Shown here: piece after piece, positions 25,152 through 34,734 of the stretch
How positions within the stretch are numbered: position 1 is the first letter of the stretch
How the letters are laid out: each line of letters opens with the position of its first letter
Source of the DNA: Faecalicatena absiana
GTDB taxonomy: Bacteria; Bacillota; Bacilli; Lactobacillales; Lactobacillaceae
Length of the DNA stretch: 64,000 nucleotides
NCBI GenBank assembly: GCA_017309015.1
Contig: JAEDAG010000002.1
Coordinates: 250,837 to 314,836 of the forward strand
Reading direction: 5' to 3'
The notes under the pieces: model-generated
Database searches by the model: none
What the model saw: the letters and a program-made list of their open reading frames with translations, nothing else
Told to the model about the DNA's origin: nothing
Made by a program: the position numbers and the translations under genes

Positions 25152-26102
25152 CTATTTCATGCTTTCTTGCAAGCGGGCAATCCGCCGGTCCAAGGTCGGG
25201 TGGTCGGAAAAGAGGTTGGCCCAAAAATGCTTGCCCTTGAAGACGTTGAAGGCCAAGGCCCTGACCATTGGGTCGGCATCCCGGCGGGCGGCAGCGAAAT
25301 CAGCGGCCTGGTCTTCTTTGGCCGTTTTTTCCTCTTCCACTGCAAACTCTTCCAGCTTTTCCAAGGCTGAGATGATGCACGAGGGATCGCGGGTCAAGTC
25401 AACTGAGCCCACGTCTGCCAAGTACTCTCTTTGCCGGGAGGTCGCCAAGTTCAGCAAGTAGGCCAGCGGCAAAGCCACCAGCAAGAGGGCCAGACCCACG
25501 GCCAAGAAGAAGGCGCCAAAGCACCAGAGGATGATGGCGGAAATGCATCCCCGTACCTTAGTCGTAAAGCAGCCCAAGCCCAAAGAGGTTAAGCCCAAGG
25601 CCGCCAGCAGGATAAAAGTATACAGACCAGAAGAAATCGTGGTCACCCGCATGTCATAATTGCGGATGTGCGACATCTCGTGACCAATGACGCCCAGGAG
25701 CTCTTTCTTGTTCATTAGCCGCAAGAGCCCCGAGGTCACGGCCAAGCTGGCATGTTCCGGATCCCGGCCCGTGGCGAAAGCATTCGGCTCAATCAGCGGA
25801 ACGACATAAACCTTGGGCATCGGCAGGCCAGCTGCCAGGCTCATCTCCTCTACCAGTTCATAGAGCTCTGGCGCCTCTTCCCGGCTGACCTCAACGCCGC
25901 CGGTAATCTTCATCAAATGCCGGGTTGCGTCAAAATAGATGTAGGCCAGATAGATCAAGCCGGCACCCAGGAAGAAGCAGCTAAGGGCGATAGTATCGGT
26001 CAGGTAGTCAATAAACCATGCCGCTGCACCCAAAATGAGCACATAGCCGCCTATTGCCAGCCAAGTATTGCGCTTGTTCTGCTCAATTTGCTTATACAGC
26101 AT
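25152..26102 (-). CDS. htpX: Membrane-bound M48 metalloprotease HtpX
   Basis: 316-residue zinc protease for membrane-protein quality control. The metal site is HEMSH (HExxH), with the third ligand in the REYLAD region. Two hydrophobic segments precede the catalytic domain and two follow HExxH, as in HtpX. ATG 26100-26102 is preferred: AAGGA sits 8 bases upstream and the family usually begins ML(Y/F)xQIxxNK. The other ATG, two codons earlier, lies too close to that site. The MFS gene upstream is only 34 bases away, so the two may be co-transcribed. Confidence 0.93.
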   Translation of the reverse strand: MLYKQIEQNKRNTWLAIGGYVLILGAAAWFIDYLTDTIALSCFFLGAGLIYLAYIYFDATRHLMKITGGVEVSREEAPELYELVEEMSLAAGLPMPKVYVVPLIEPNAFATGRDPEHASLAVTSGLLRLMNKKELLGVIGHEMSHIRNYDMRVTTISSGLYTFILLAALGLTSLGLGCFTTKVRGCISAIILWCFGAFFLAVGLALLLVALPLAYLLNLATSRQREYLADVGSVDLTRDPSCIISALEKLEEFAVEEEKTAKEDQAADFAAARRDADPMVRALAFNVFKGKHFWANLFSDHPTLDRRIARLQESMK

Positions 26103-26141
26103 CTGCATTTCCTTCTTTCATTTTTCTTAAACTGCTTTTGG

Positions 26142-27335
26142 CTAGATTTTCGGCATTTTAATGACAATCAAGCTGGAAAGCAGACACAAGGCAATCATCA
26201 GCACGTAGGCGATGTTCTGTCCTATTCCCAGCGGATTGGCCTTGTAAGCTGCCCCATAGAGCATTGGACCAAAAGCCGCGATGAAGTAGCCGCCGCTTTG
26301 GGTCAGCCCGGACAATTGGGCCGTCTTTTGGGGCGTAGTGGTCTTCAGCGGGAACAAGGTCAGGGCCATGATGAAGAAGACGGCGGTCAAGGCGCCGGCC
26401 GTAATTGACAGATAGTACCAAAAGGCCAGCGGCATCTGGCTCTGCCAGAACATCAAGACCGCGCCGGCCAGGGCAATCAGGCTGATGGCCCAGGAAATCG
26501 CGGCTTGGGTCCGCTCTTTGGCTCCATCCAGAAATCTGGGCAAAAAGAGCGATACCGGCAAGCCAGCAAAGGAGTAGCAGGACAAGACGACGCTGATCTG
26601 GCCTTGGGCAAAGCCATGGTACTTCATCAGGACTGGCAGCCAGGCAATCAAAGTATAGTTGATGATCGACTGACTGCCGAACATAATCAAAAAGGCCCAA
26701 GTATAGCGGCTCTTCAGCAGATCGGTCAGCTTGCCTTTCTTGACGCTTGGCGACTTTTCCGCCCGCTTTGACTGCTGGAGCTCATAGTCAGACTTTGGTG
26801 CAAACAGCCACAAAACAAAGGGAATGGCGCAGACGATCATCAGTGACCATAACACCGACTGCCAGCCAAAATGCTCATTGAGGGGACCGGCCAGCAGACT
26901 CATAATGGCCGTGCCCAGGCAAATGGCAGTCGAATATGAAGTCGTATATGAGGCCACCCGCTGTGGCTCATAGCTTGAAACGACTGATGGCGTCAACACG
27001 TTCACGTGGGTGATCCCCAAGCCAACCAGCACCGTGCCAAGCAAGATCGTCGGCCAGGAAATCCATAAGCGCAGGCAGGCCCCAGCTAGCAAGGCGGCCA
27101 GGCCGAAATTCAGAGTCTTGCGCAAGCCAAATCTGGTCATTTCCTTTGCGGCCACGACCGAAAAGCTCAAGAACATGACCAATGGGATCGTGGTCAATAT
27201 CCCCAAATTGCTGACCGAAGCATGCAAGCCCCGGGCCAGCTGGTCAATAATCAAGGGGACGACGGTGATTGGCGCCCGCATGGCAAAGCCAAAGGCAACC
27301 ACGATTATCAAAATTAAGCGATCTCTTGCCTTCAA
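26142..27335 (-). CDS. MFS transporter of the CynX/NimT group
   Basis: 397 residues and 12 hydrophobic segments. It resembles the cyanate/nitroimidazole permease group: AFGFAMRAPITVVPLII at helix 1, a RFGLRKTLNFGLAAL loop 2-3, and a hydrophilic middle loop with SKRAEKSPSVKKGK. The substrate is unknown. The only in-frame start near a ribosome binding site is TTG 27333-27335, with AAGGA 10 bases before it. Three 28-bp direct repeats lie directly upstream. htpX follows in the same direction. Confidence 0.86.
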   Translation of the reverse strand: MKARDRLILIIVVAFGFAMRAPITVVPLIIDQLARGLHASVSNLGILTTIPLVMFLSFSVVAAKEMTRFGLRKTLNFGLAALLAGACLRLWISWPTILLGTVLVGLGITHVNVLTPSVVSSYEPQRVASYTTSYSTAICLGTAIMSLLAGPLNEHFGWQSVLWSLMIVCAIPFVLWLFAPKSDYELQQSKRAEKSPSVKKGKLTDLLKSRYTWAFLIMFGSQSIINYTLIAWLPVLMKYHGFAQGQISVVLSCYSFAGLPVSLFLPRFLDGAKERTQAAISWAISLIALAGAVLMFWQSQMPLAFWYYLSITAGALTAVFFIMALTLFPLKTTTPQKTAQLSGLTQSGGYFIAAFGPMLYGAAYKANPLGIGQNIAYVLMIALCLLSSLIVIKMPKI

Positions 27336-27358
27336 TAGTTGTACATCCTTCTTTCCTT

Positions 27359-27442
27359 TTATTGTTTCATTTTTCTATTGCCCAGGTTATTGTTTCATTT
27401 TTCTATTGCCCAGGTTATTGTTTCATTTTTCTATTGCCCAGG
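27359..27442. repeat. Three tandem 28-bp repeats
   Basis: Three head-to-tail copies of TTATTGTTTCATTTTTCTAT plus TGCCCAGG, starting near 27359, 27387 and 27415, identical over the unit. They lie between the ribosome binding site of the CynX-like gene and its probable promoter region. The minus strand of each unit reads ATG AAA CAA TAA. Confidence 0.93.
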
Positions 27443-27477
27443 CCGTTTGCTGGCATCCGCTCTCCTGATTTTTAGAC

Positions 27478-27520
27478 AAGAAACGGGCTCTTGCCTCCCC
27501 TCTCAGGGATAAGAGCCCGC
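27478..27520 (-). terminator. Terminator after the DUF1828 gene
   Basis: GGGCTCTT and AAGAGCCC stem with an 18-base loop, followed by GTTTCTTG on the minus strand. Confidence 0.65.
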
Positions 27521-27540
27521 CTATTTCCCAGGAAATCGTC

Positions 27541-27912
27541 CTAGGCAATGTATGACATCATAATTTCCAGCTGCATCAAGCCGTTGATGGCCGCCGGCAA
27601 GGCCGCCTGGCTGACCTCGCGGGAAATCACCCCGTGTTCCTGGTCAAAGTCAAAGCCGGCATCAATGACCATTCCTGCCGCGTATTCATTCAAGTCGTCA
27701 TTGTCTTCCAAAGGGTTGTACTTGAACAGCAAGTAGCCGTCATCAGTCACCGTGTAGCGGCCGCCCTCTTCTTCCACCAAAACGAAGGGCTTGCGGCCAT
27801 AGGCATCAACCAGGTCATTTTCGACTTCAAAAACCGTCTCGCTCCATGGGTAAAAAACCGTGCGCTTGGCTTCCCAGTCGAGATAGTCCTGCTTTAGCTG
27901 CTTCAAATCCAT
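27541..27912 (-). CDS. DUF1828 domain protein
   Basis: 123-residue protein with the DUF1828 pattern: an N-terminal YLDWEAKRTVF segment, FVLVEEEGGRYTVTDDGY, and a C-terminal acidic region. The family is uncharacterised and often near phage or restriction genes, though not here. AAAGGAG lies before ATG 27910-27912, which overlaps the stop of arsC as TAATG, so translation is coupled. The longer upstream reading lies inside arsC and is not a gene. Confidence 0.82.
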   Translation of the reverse strand: MDLKQLKQDYLDWEAKRTVFYPWSETVFEVENDLVDAYGRKPFVLVEEEGGRYTVTDDGYLLFKYNPLEDNDDLNEYAAGMVIDAGFDFDQEHGVISREVSQAALPAAINGLMQLEIMMSYIA

Positions 27913-28316
27913 TATTTTCGCTCCTTTAGCACCTGCTGGCGCAGGTCCAATACCTTCTGCCTGATTTCTTCCATTGTCTTGAGATAAGCGGCATCCGCCT
28001 GTCCCGTCGGATCGTCCAGGCCCCAGTCGACCCGCCATTTGCAGGGCAAAAATGGGCACTCAACCCCGCAGCCCATGGTCACGACTCCGTCTACCGACGG
28101 CAATTCAGCCAAGGTTTTATTGTGCTGGCCGTTTTTGATCATATCTATGCCATAGCGCTCTTTCATGATTCTAACCGCGTCGGGATTGATCTGGTCCTTG
28201 ATTTCCGTACCCGCCGACCAGCTTTCAAAAGCATCGCTGGCCAAAGCCTTGCCGAAGGCTTCCGCGATCTGGCTGCGGCAGGAGTTGTGAGTACAAATAA
28301 AAGCAATCTTTTCCAT
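27912..28316 (-). CDS. arsC: Arsenate reductase / low-molecular-weight phosphatase family
   Basis: 134-residue thioredoxin-linked arsenate reductase-type protein. The P-loop CTHNSCRS gives the nucleophile Cys10, and MGCGVECPFLPCKW holds the further Cys residues used in the disulfide relay. DWGLDDPTG is also typical. AAGGAG precedes the ATG. It forms a two-gene operon with the DUF1828 gene. No arsenic pump or ArsR is nearby, so a general redox or phosphatase role remains possible. Confidence 0.9.
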   Translation of the reverse strand: MEKIAFICTHNSCRSQIAEAFGKALASDAFESWSAGTEIKDQINPDAVRIMKERYGIDMIKNGQHNKTLAELPSVDGVVTMGCGVECPFLPCKWRVDWGLDDPTGQADAAYLKTMEEIRQKVLDLRQQVLKERK

Positions 28317-28403
28317 TTTTGCTCCTTAAAATGCAACTGCAGTCTGCCTGCTTCTTCCAACAAGTTAATTATAGGGGTTCTTGGCCAAATAGCAAAGCTT
28401 GCC

Positions 28404-28441
28404 AGAAAAAAGACGGCCTGATCTGCCCGATCAAGCCGCCT
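28404..28441 (-). terminator. Terminator after the MFS gene at 28471
   Basis: GGCGGCTTGATCGGGCAGATCAGGCC-type stem followed by GTCTTTTTTC on the minus strand. Confidence 0.8.
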
Positions 28442-28470
28442 TCGCGCTTTTCATCTGTTAGTCATCTTGA

Positions 28471-29703
28471 CTAGTGGTGGTCAATTGCCCCATTCAATCG
28501 CTTGCGCCAGATCAAGTAGACCACGAGCGCGATTGGCATCAACGCCAGCTGCACCAGGTAGAACTCCCGGCCAGGCAGGTTCTTGGCGATCACCCCGGCC
28601 AGCATTGGGCCAAAGGCCATAGCCACGTCCAGGCCCAGGTAGAAGGTGCTTGAGCCCAACCCCTGCTCATCAGCCGGCGACAAAAGCAAGGCCGTTGACT
28701 GCAGGACTGAGTAGATGACCCCATAGCCAAAGGCCATGCCAGCGGCAGCCAGGGCCATCATGAAGTTGTTGCTCATGTAAGTCAAAAGCAGCAGGTAGAT
28801 GATGGTCGAAACAAAGCTGATCCAGAACCAGGTGCCAAAGCGCACCGTGTCAAAGTAGTTCTTCAGGAAGGTCCGGATCAACAGCAAGACGACGGCATAA
28901 ATCAGGAAGTAGCTCCCAACCGCCACGTTCATGTGCATTCTGTTGACATAGGTGACGATATCCGCCTGGGTGATAAAGTAAGAAATGCCAAAGCAAGTCG
29001 TCAAGATCGCCACCGGCAGGGCATTGACAGAAATGATCTTGAACTTCTTCTTGCTGCTTGCCGGCTTTGGCTTTGGCACGGCGTGGTTGGACACGAACTG
29101 GATGGAAACCAGCATGATCAAAGTGGCAATTGCCGGAATGATCATCGTCTGCCGGTAGCCGATCTTGTCGTACAAGTTGATTGAGATAGCCGGCGCTACG
29201 GACATAGCCAAGGCATTCATCAAGCCGTAGAGGCCCATCGCTGCCCCAACGTGCTGGCGCGGCACCAGAAAGGCAATCCAAGTGGTCATGCAGACGGTGC
29301 AAAGGACGTAGCCAGTACCGTTGATGATTCTGAAGAGCAGGAGCAGCTCCCCATTAGGCGCGAAAATATAGCCCATGATCCCAAGGAAGATCAGAATGCC
29401 CCCAATAAAGGACAGCTGAAATTTGGAGAACTTGTCCGTCAGGTTGCCGGCAATTGGCCGCAAGAACATGGCGGCAAAGCTCATGATCCCGACGATGACC
29501 CCGGCCAGAACCGAATTGGCTCCCAGGCTTTCAGCGTAGCCGTTGATCAAAGGATTGTTGAACATGGTCCCGAACATAAAGCAGAATGAAGCAGCCATGA
29601 CCAAGATCACGTCCTTGGAATAAATGGACTTGCTCTTTTCCTGGTGCATTCTCCCCGTGGCCTTGGGCTTATGAGTTGATAAAGTTTGGGCTTTGGTACT
29701 CAC
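28471..29703 (-). CDS. MFS transporter (unassigned substrate)
   Basis: 410 residues with 12 hydrophobic segments. Recognisable MFS features are FLRPIAGNLTDKFSKF in loop 2-3 and RIINGTGYVLCTVCMTTW in helices 4-5. The hydrophilic N-terminus is Ser/Lys-rich and the central loop is basic. It resembles the YwoG-like exporters, but no substrate is inferred. The start is GTG 29701-29703 with AGAGGAA 11 bases before it. It is monocistronic. Confidence 0.87.
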   Translation of the reverse strand: MSTKAQTLSTHKPKATGRMHQEKSKSIYSKDVILVMAASFCFMFGTMFNNPLINGYAESLGANSVLAGVIVGIMSFAAMFLRPIAGNLTDKFSKFQLSFIGGILIFLGIMGYIFAPNGELLLLFRIINGTGYVLCTVCMTTWIAFLVPRQHVGAAMGLYGLMNALAMSVAPAISINLYDKIGYRQTMIIPAIATLIMLVSIQFVSNHAVPKPKPASSKKKFKIISVNALPVAILTTCFGISYFITQADIVTYVNRMHMNVAVGSYFLIYAVVLLLIRTFLKNYFDTVRFGTWFWISFVSTIIYLLLLTYMSNNFMMALAAAGMAFGYGVIYSVLQSTALLLSPADEQGLGSSTFYLGLDVAMAFGPMLAGVIAKNLPGREFYLVQLALMPIALVVYLIWRKRLNGAIDHH

Positions 29704-29822
29704 GATTTGATTCCTCTTATCCTAATTAAGCTAAATAAAGAAGCTAACTAAATTTTGTTTGGAATTTGATCCTTAAAATCATATTAAAGGTTACCATTTT
29801 TTGGCCTAAAAAAGGGCAAAAA

Positions 29823-29868
29823 AAGCGTTCACTTTGCTTTTTCTCGTGGAAAAGCAAGCTGAACGCTT
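29823..29868. repeat. Long imperfect inverted repeat
   Basis: AAGCGTTCA plus TTGCTTTT pair with AAAAGCAA plus TGAACGCTT across an 8-base loop. No T run follows directly, so it is not a standard terminator. Confidence 0.7.
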
Positions 29869-29926
29869 ACAAGGAAAGACAGTGCTTAATTAATTAAACT
29901 AAAATTGCTAATCAGACTAGTAATAT

Positions 29927-30083
29927 CTAGTCAGGCCGGCCATCATCCGTCACCTTGAATGAGACCAGCAGGCCCAAAAGGATCAAGAAGATGGTGAAAT
30001 AAAGGCTAAAGTGTACGCCGCCAGTAAACTTGGCGGTCATTGAGCCAGCGGTCAGCTCCTTGCCCAAAGTCAGGAATCATACT
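29927..30083 (-). pseudogene. C-terminal remnant of a membrane transporter (probably MFS)
   Basis: On the minus strand an open stretch of about 50 codons, with no start, reads through GGVHFSLYFTIFLILLGLLV and ends FKVTDDGRPD before TAG (29927-29929). The pattern is a last transmembrane helix plus a polar tail, as in MFS proteins. A TGA interrupts the frame just upstream. It is probably the leftover of a deleted transporter. Confidence 0.55.
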
Positions 30084-30212
30084 TAATAATTTTAAGCTTA
30101 ATAGCTAAAAAAGCGAAAAAACGAACAAAGCCCTGTGCTTTTAGCAAAAATTGCTTACGAAAAATTCTACAAACCGATAAAGTAATCAATTTTCATGATT
30201 GAAAACAGGAGC

Positions 30213-30246
30213 AAAAAAAGAGGAAGCCACTGAGACTTCCTCTTTC
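30213..30246 (-). terminator. Terminator after glnA
   Basis: AAAGAGGAAGTCTCAGTGG pairs with the following CTTCCTCTTT and ends in a T run on the minus strand. Confidence 0.88.
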
Positions 30247-30279
30247 CTGCTTAGTAAATTTCTTAGCTGAGAGCTGATT

Positions 30280-31656
<1,377 letters not shown>

Positions 31657-31679
31657 TCAATTGGCTCTGTGTCAATCGA

Positions 31680-31695
31680 TGTATTAACAGTAACA
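31680..31695. promoter_or_regulatory. Possible GlnR-like operator upstream of glnA
   Basis: TGTATTAACAGTAACA is a near-dyad close to the GlnR/TnrA pattern TGTNA-N7-TNACA but one base short. A TTGACA lies nearby on the minus strand (complement of 31670-31675). Weak call. Confidence 0.3.
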
Positions 31696-31759
31696 CTCAG
31701 CGGGCCTCAGGTCAAATTGGTCTAATGAACTTTTTAATTAAAAAGGGATTTTCCCGATT

Positions 31760-33004
31760 TTACTTAAAAAAAGTATTTTTTACGGCGTTTGTAACCGCAA
31801 TCTTGTCATGGGCATAAGTCAGCCCGCCTTGCATGTAAAGGGCGTATGGCGGACGAATTGGTCCATCCGCGGAGAATTCGATGGTCGCCCCGGACACGAA
31901 GTCGCCGGCAGCCATGATGACCTTGTCCTCGTAGCCGGCCATGTCTGATGGGATTGGTTCAACGAATGAGTCAACAGGCGAATTTTTCTGGATCTGCTTG
32001 GTGAAATTGATCATCTTTTGCGGATCGCCAAAAGTAATGGTCTGGATCAAGTCAGTGCGGGGATCATTCCACTTCGGGCTGACTTCATAGCCCAGCTTCT
32101 CCAGCAAGGCAGCAGAGTAGATCATGCCCTTGATGGCTTCGCCAGTGGTGTGCGGAGACATGAAGAAGCCCTGGTAGAAGTCCTGCATGTTGGTCAAAGT
32201 TGCCCCTTCTTCCCGGCAGATGCCTGGCGCGATCAAGCGGCAAGCAGCGTTTTCGACCGTTTCGTGAGTCCCGACGATGTAGCCGCCAGTCTTGGCATAG
32301 CCGCCGCCCGCGTTCTTGATCAAGGAGCCGGCCATGAAGTCGGCGCCGTATTCGGTTGGCTCGTGCTTTTCAGAAAATTCGCCGTAGCAGTTGTCAATGA
32401 AGACCAGGCTGTCTGGGCTGACCTTCTTGACGAAGGCAATCATGGTCTTGATCTTGTCCACCGTAAAGCTCTGGCGGGTGTCATAGCCGCGGGAGCGCTG
32501 GATGGCAACGATGTGCGGGTGGTCGCGCTTAAGGACCTTCTCGGCCTCCTCATAGTCGATGTCGCCGTCTTTAAGCGGCACGTGGGAGAACTTGACCCCC
32601 TTTTGAATCAAAGTGCCGCGCTTGTCCGGGGTCAGCCCGATGACGTGCTGCATGGTGTCGTAAGGCATGCCCGTCAGGTAGGTCAAAGTATCGCCAGGCA
32701 ACAGGTTCCCGTCAAGGGCACAGGTCAAGGTGTGGGTTCCGGAAACGAATTGCGGACGCACCAGGGCATCTTCCGTGTGGAAGACCTGGGCGTAGATTCT
32801 TTCCAGCTTGTCACGGCCGGCGTCGTCATCGCCGTAGCCGTTGGTCCCCTTCAAATCTGATTCGGCAACCGCGTTGTCCACGTAAGCCTGCAGGACCTTG
32901 GCCTGGTTGTAGACGACTTGCTCGTCGATTTCGGCCAGGCGCGGCGCGATTTGGGCGTCGACCTCTTTAACGATCTTAGCTAATTCTTCAGGTAAATTGT
33001 TCAT
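31760..33004 (-). CDS. YnbB-like PLP-dependent protein (aluminium resistance / methionine gamma-lyase family)
   Basis: 414-residue fold-type I PLP enzyme. The likely PLP lysine is in GSLIKNAGGG, preceded by FIDNCYGEF (Asp that contacts the pyridine) and VSGTHTLTCAL (phosphate binding). Annotated in many genomes as aluminium resistance protein or C-S lyase; the true substrate is not established. AAGGA precedes ATG 33004. The ORF starts just after the miaA stop, implying coupling. miaA-ynbB-glnA is the Bacillus order apart from the missing glnR. Confidence 0.88.
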   Translation of the reverse strand: MNNLPEELAKIVKEVDAQIAPRLAEIDEQVVYNQAKVLQAYVDNAVAESDLKGTNGYGDDDAGRDKLERIYAQVFHTEDALVRPQFVSGTHTLTCALDGNLLPGDTLTYLTGMPYDTMQHVIGLTPDKRGTLIQKGVKFSHVPLKDGDIDYEEAEKVLKRDHPHIVAIQRSRGYDTRQSFTVDKIKTMIAFVKKVSPDSLVFIDNCYGEFSEKHEPTEYGADFMAGSLIKNAGGGYAKTGGYIVGTHETVENAACRLIAPGICREEGATLTNMQDFYQGFFMSPHTTGEAIKGMIYSAALLEKLGYEVSPKWNDPRTDLIQTITFGDPQKMINFTKQIQKNSPVDSFVEPIPSDMAGYEDKVIMAAGDFVSGATIEFSADGPIRPPYALYMQGGLTYAHDKIAVTNAVKNTFFK

Positions 33005-33005
33005 G

Positions 33006-33926
33006 TTAATCCTTCATCCAATCTTCTACTCGGGTAACGATTTTCTCAAAACAGTCCGGATCATCCAGGGGGTCAAACCACTCGACCGGCAGCTTGTTCC
33101 TAAAGTAGGTCAGCTGCCGCTTGGCATAGCGGCGCGAGGCCTGCTTGAGGCTGCTTACGCAGTCAGCCAGGCTGGCTTCGCCGGCAAAATAAGGGAAAAA
33201 CTCCTTATAGCCGATCGCCTGCAAAACCTGGTGCTCCTTGTCCCGGTTCTGGTAGATGAACCTGGCCTCATCAAGCAGCCCCTGGTCCATCATCAGATCC
33301 ACGCGCTGGTTGATCCGCTCATAGATCTTGCTGCGGTTGCCGTTTAGGCCAATGATCAGGTAGTCATACCTGGGCTTGATCTCCTTTTGCTGCTTTGAAA
33401 ACAAACAGCCAGTCCGGCTGATCACCGTCAGGGCTCGCAGAGTCCGCCGGGAATTGGCCGGGGGAATCTTGGCAGCGGCTGCCGGGTCCTTGTTGTTCAG
33501 CTCTCTCCACAAGGCTTCCGGGCCCTGTTTAGCCAAAAAATCCTGCCATTCCGGCGCAATTGCCCGCTCCTCATCAGCCCGGTCGCCCAATTTCAAGTCA
33601 TTCAGCAAAGCATTGACGTAAAAGCCGGTTCCGCCCACCAAGAGCGGGAAGCGGCCCTTGGCCGTGATCTGCTTGACGGCAGCTTGAGCCTCATCGACAA
33701 AATTCTTGACTGAGTAGTCATCAAAAACCGAATGCTGGTCGACCAGGTAGTGGGGAACCTGCGCTTGCTCCTCTTTGGTGGCCTTGGCCGTCCCCACGGC
33801 AACCTCCTGGTAGATCTGCATGGAGTCGCCGGAGATGATTTCAGCCTGGATTTTCTTGGCCAGACGGATGGCCAGGCTGGTCTTGCCAATGGCCGTCGGT
33901 CCAACGATTGCCACAATCTTCTGCAT
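33006..33926 (-). CDS. miaA: tRNA dimethylallyltransferase MiaA
   Basis: 306-residue enzyme that prenylates A37 in tRNAs reading UNN codons. The P-loop is GPTAIGKT; ISGDSMQIY and the VGGTGFYVNALL motif are family signatures, and the C-terminal part has the SRRYAKRQLTYFRN motif. ATG 33924-33926 is chosen, with GGAGG 6 bases upstream. The longer version adds ten residues before the family start and lacks a ribosome binding site. It is the first gene of the miaA-ynbB unit, following a terminator. Confidence 0.95.
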   Translation of the reverse strand: MQKIVAIVGPTAIGKTSLAIRLAKKIQAEIISGDSMQIYQEVAVGTAKATKEEQAQVPHYLVDQHSVFDDYSVKNFVDEAQAAVKQITAKGRFPLLVGGTGFYVNALLNDLKLGDRADEERAIAPEWQDFLAKQGPEALWRELNNKDPAAAAKIPPANSRRTLRALTVISRTGCLFSKQQKEIKPRYDYLIIGLNGNRSKIYERINQRVDLMMDQGLLDEARFIYQNRDKEHQVLQAIGYKEFFPYFAGEASLADCVSSLKQASRRYAKRQLTYFRNKLPVEWFDPLDDPDCFEKIVTRVEDWMKD

Positions 33927-33963
33927 TTTGTCCTCCATTTTTCTATCACTAACCATGATAAAC

Positions 33964-34004
33964 CAAAAAAGCTTGCTTGAGAATTGATCTCAGCAAGCTT
34001 TTTA
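33964..34004 (-). terminator. Terminator after the rhodanese-like gene
   Basis: AAAAAGCTTGCTTGAGA and TCTCAGCAAGCTTTTT stem. Confidence 0.88.
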
Positions 34005-34032
34005 AAGAGTTGAATGATTTTTTGGGAACTTC

Positions 34033-34434
34033 TTAGTTCTTTGACGCCTTCTTGCGCCCGTTCCATTCTGCAAAGCCATCCTTCAAGTAGGAAACCTTGC
34101 TAAAGCCATGCTTGCGCAAAACGCCCACGCAGCGCAGGGTCATGGTCAATGAGTCTGAATACAGGTAGACTGGCAGGTCTGGCCGCAATTCAGAATACTG
34201 GTACTTGAACATGGTGTAGGGAATGTTGCGGGCCCCATCGATGTGGGAGCGCTTGAACTCGTCAGCCTCGCGCACGTCAATGATCTGGGCCTTGTGCATC
34301 CCGCTCTTGAACTCATCATTGGTCAGTTCCCCGCCAAAGCGCTTGGCCTGGATGCGGTTGTAAGCCCAAAAGCCAAGGAAGACCAGCAGAATCGCGGCCA
34401 GGATGATATCTAAAACGATCAAAAAAGTACTCAT
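34033..34434 (-). CDS. Membrane-anchored rhodanese-like protein without the catalytic Cys
   Basis: 133 residues: one N-terminal transmembrane helix (FLIVLDIILAAILLVFLGFWAY), then a rhodanese fold with IIDVREADEFKRSHIDGARNIP. At the active-site loop, where active enzymes have Cys, the sequence is VYLYSDSLTMTLR, so the sulfur-carrying Cys appears lost. It may act as a binding domain. It matches YqhL-type proteins of Bacillus, found near the rhomboid and yqgQ genes. Last gene of the pbp2-to-rhodanese block; the gap to yqgQ is 64 bases. Confidence 0.87.
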   Translation of the reverse strand: MSTFLIVLDIILAAILLVFLGFWAYNRIQAKRFGGELTNDEFKSGMHKAQIIDVREADEFKRSHIDGARNIPYTMFKYQYSELRPDLPVYLYSDSLTMTLRCVGVLRKHGFSKVSYLKDGFAEWNGRKKASKN

Positions 34435-34498
34435 AAACTTATGTGCTCCTTTTGCAAATCAACATAACTACAATGATACCGCTAAAAGCCTTCAACCG

Positions 34499-34723
34499 CT
34501 AGGACTTGTCTGCTTTCTTTTCCCGTTCCTGGCGCTCTTCGTATTCGTGCTCGCGGTTAAGAATCATCTTGGCATTCAAAAAGGTCCGCTGGTCCAAGAC
34601 GCCGGCCCGGTAGATGTTGTCCAGCTCAATCGCCATCAGCTCAATATCCCACTTGCGTTTGCCCACGTGGACTAGGACGCCGTACTCTTCCAGGAGCTGC
34701 TGGACGTCATAGAGGGTCTTCAT
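34499..34723 (-). CDS. yqgQ: YqgQ family protein
   Basis: 74-residue DUF910/YqgQ protein: YDVQQLLEEYGVLVHVGKRKWDIELM followed by a helical acidic/basic tail, interrupted here only for length. In Firmicutes it lies between a rhomboid and glucokinase or rhodanese gene; its fold is a small three-helix bundle and the function is unknown. ATG 34721-34723 is chosen by family start; another ATG overlaps the rhomboid stop. It is in the same operon as the rhomboid gene. Confidence 0.85.
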   Translation of the reverse strand: MKTLYDVQQLLEEYGVLVHVGKRKWDIELMAIELDNIYRAGVLDQRTFLNAKMILNREHEYEERQEREKKADKS

Positions 34724-34734
34724 GACTTTTCTTC

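Larger units (their letters stand above)
29704..30279. other. Non-coding stretch with a hairpin and a gene remnant
   Basis: 576 bases without an intact gene. It contains a long dyad (29823-29868), a transporter remnant (29927-30083) and the glnA terminator (30213-30246). The rest is A+T-rich with no visible feature. Confidence 0.75.

Noticed and set aside
27359-27442. CRISPR array
   Set aside because: The 28-bp units are directly adjacent with no spacers, and no cas genes are in the window.
29823-29868. Intrinsic terminator of the MFS gene at 28471
   Set aside because: It lies upstream of that gene's start, not after its stop, and has no T run at the right place.
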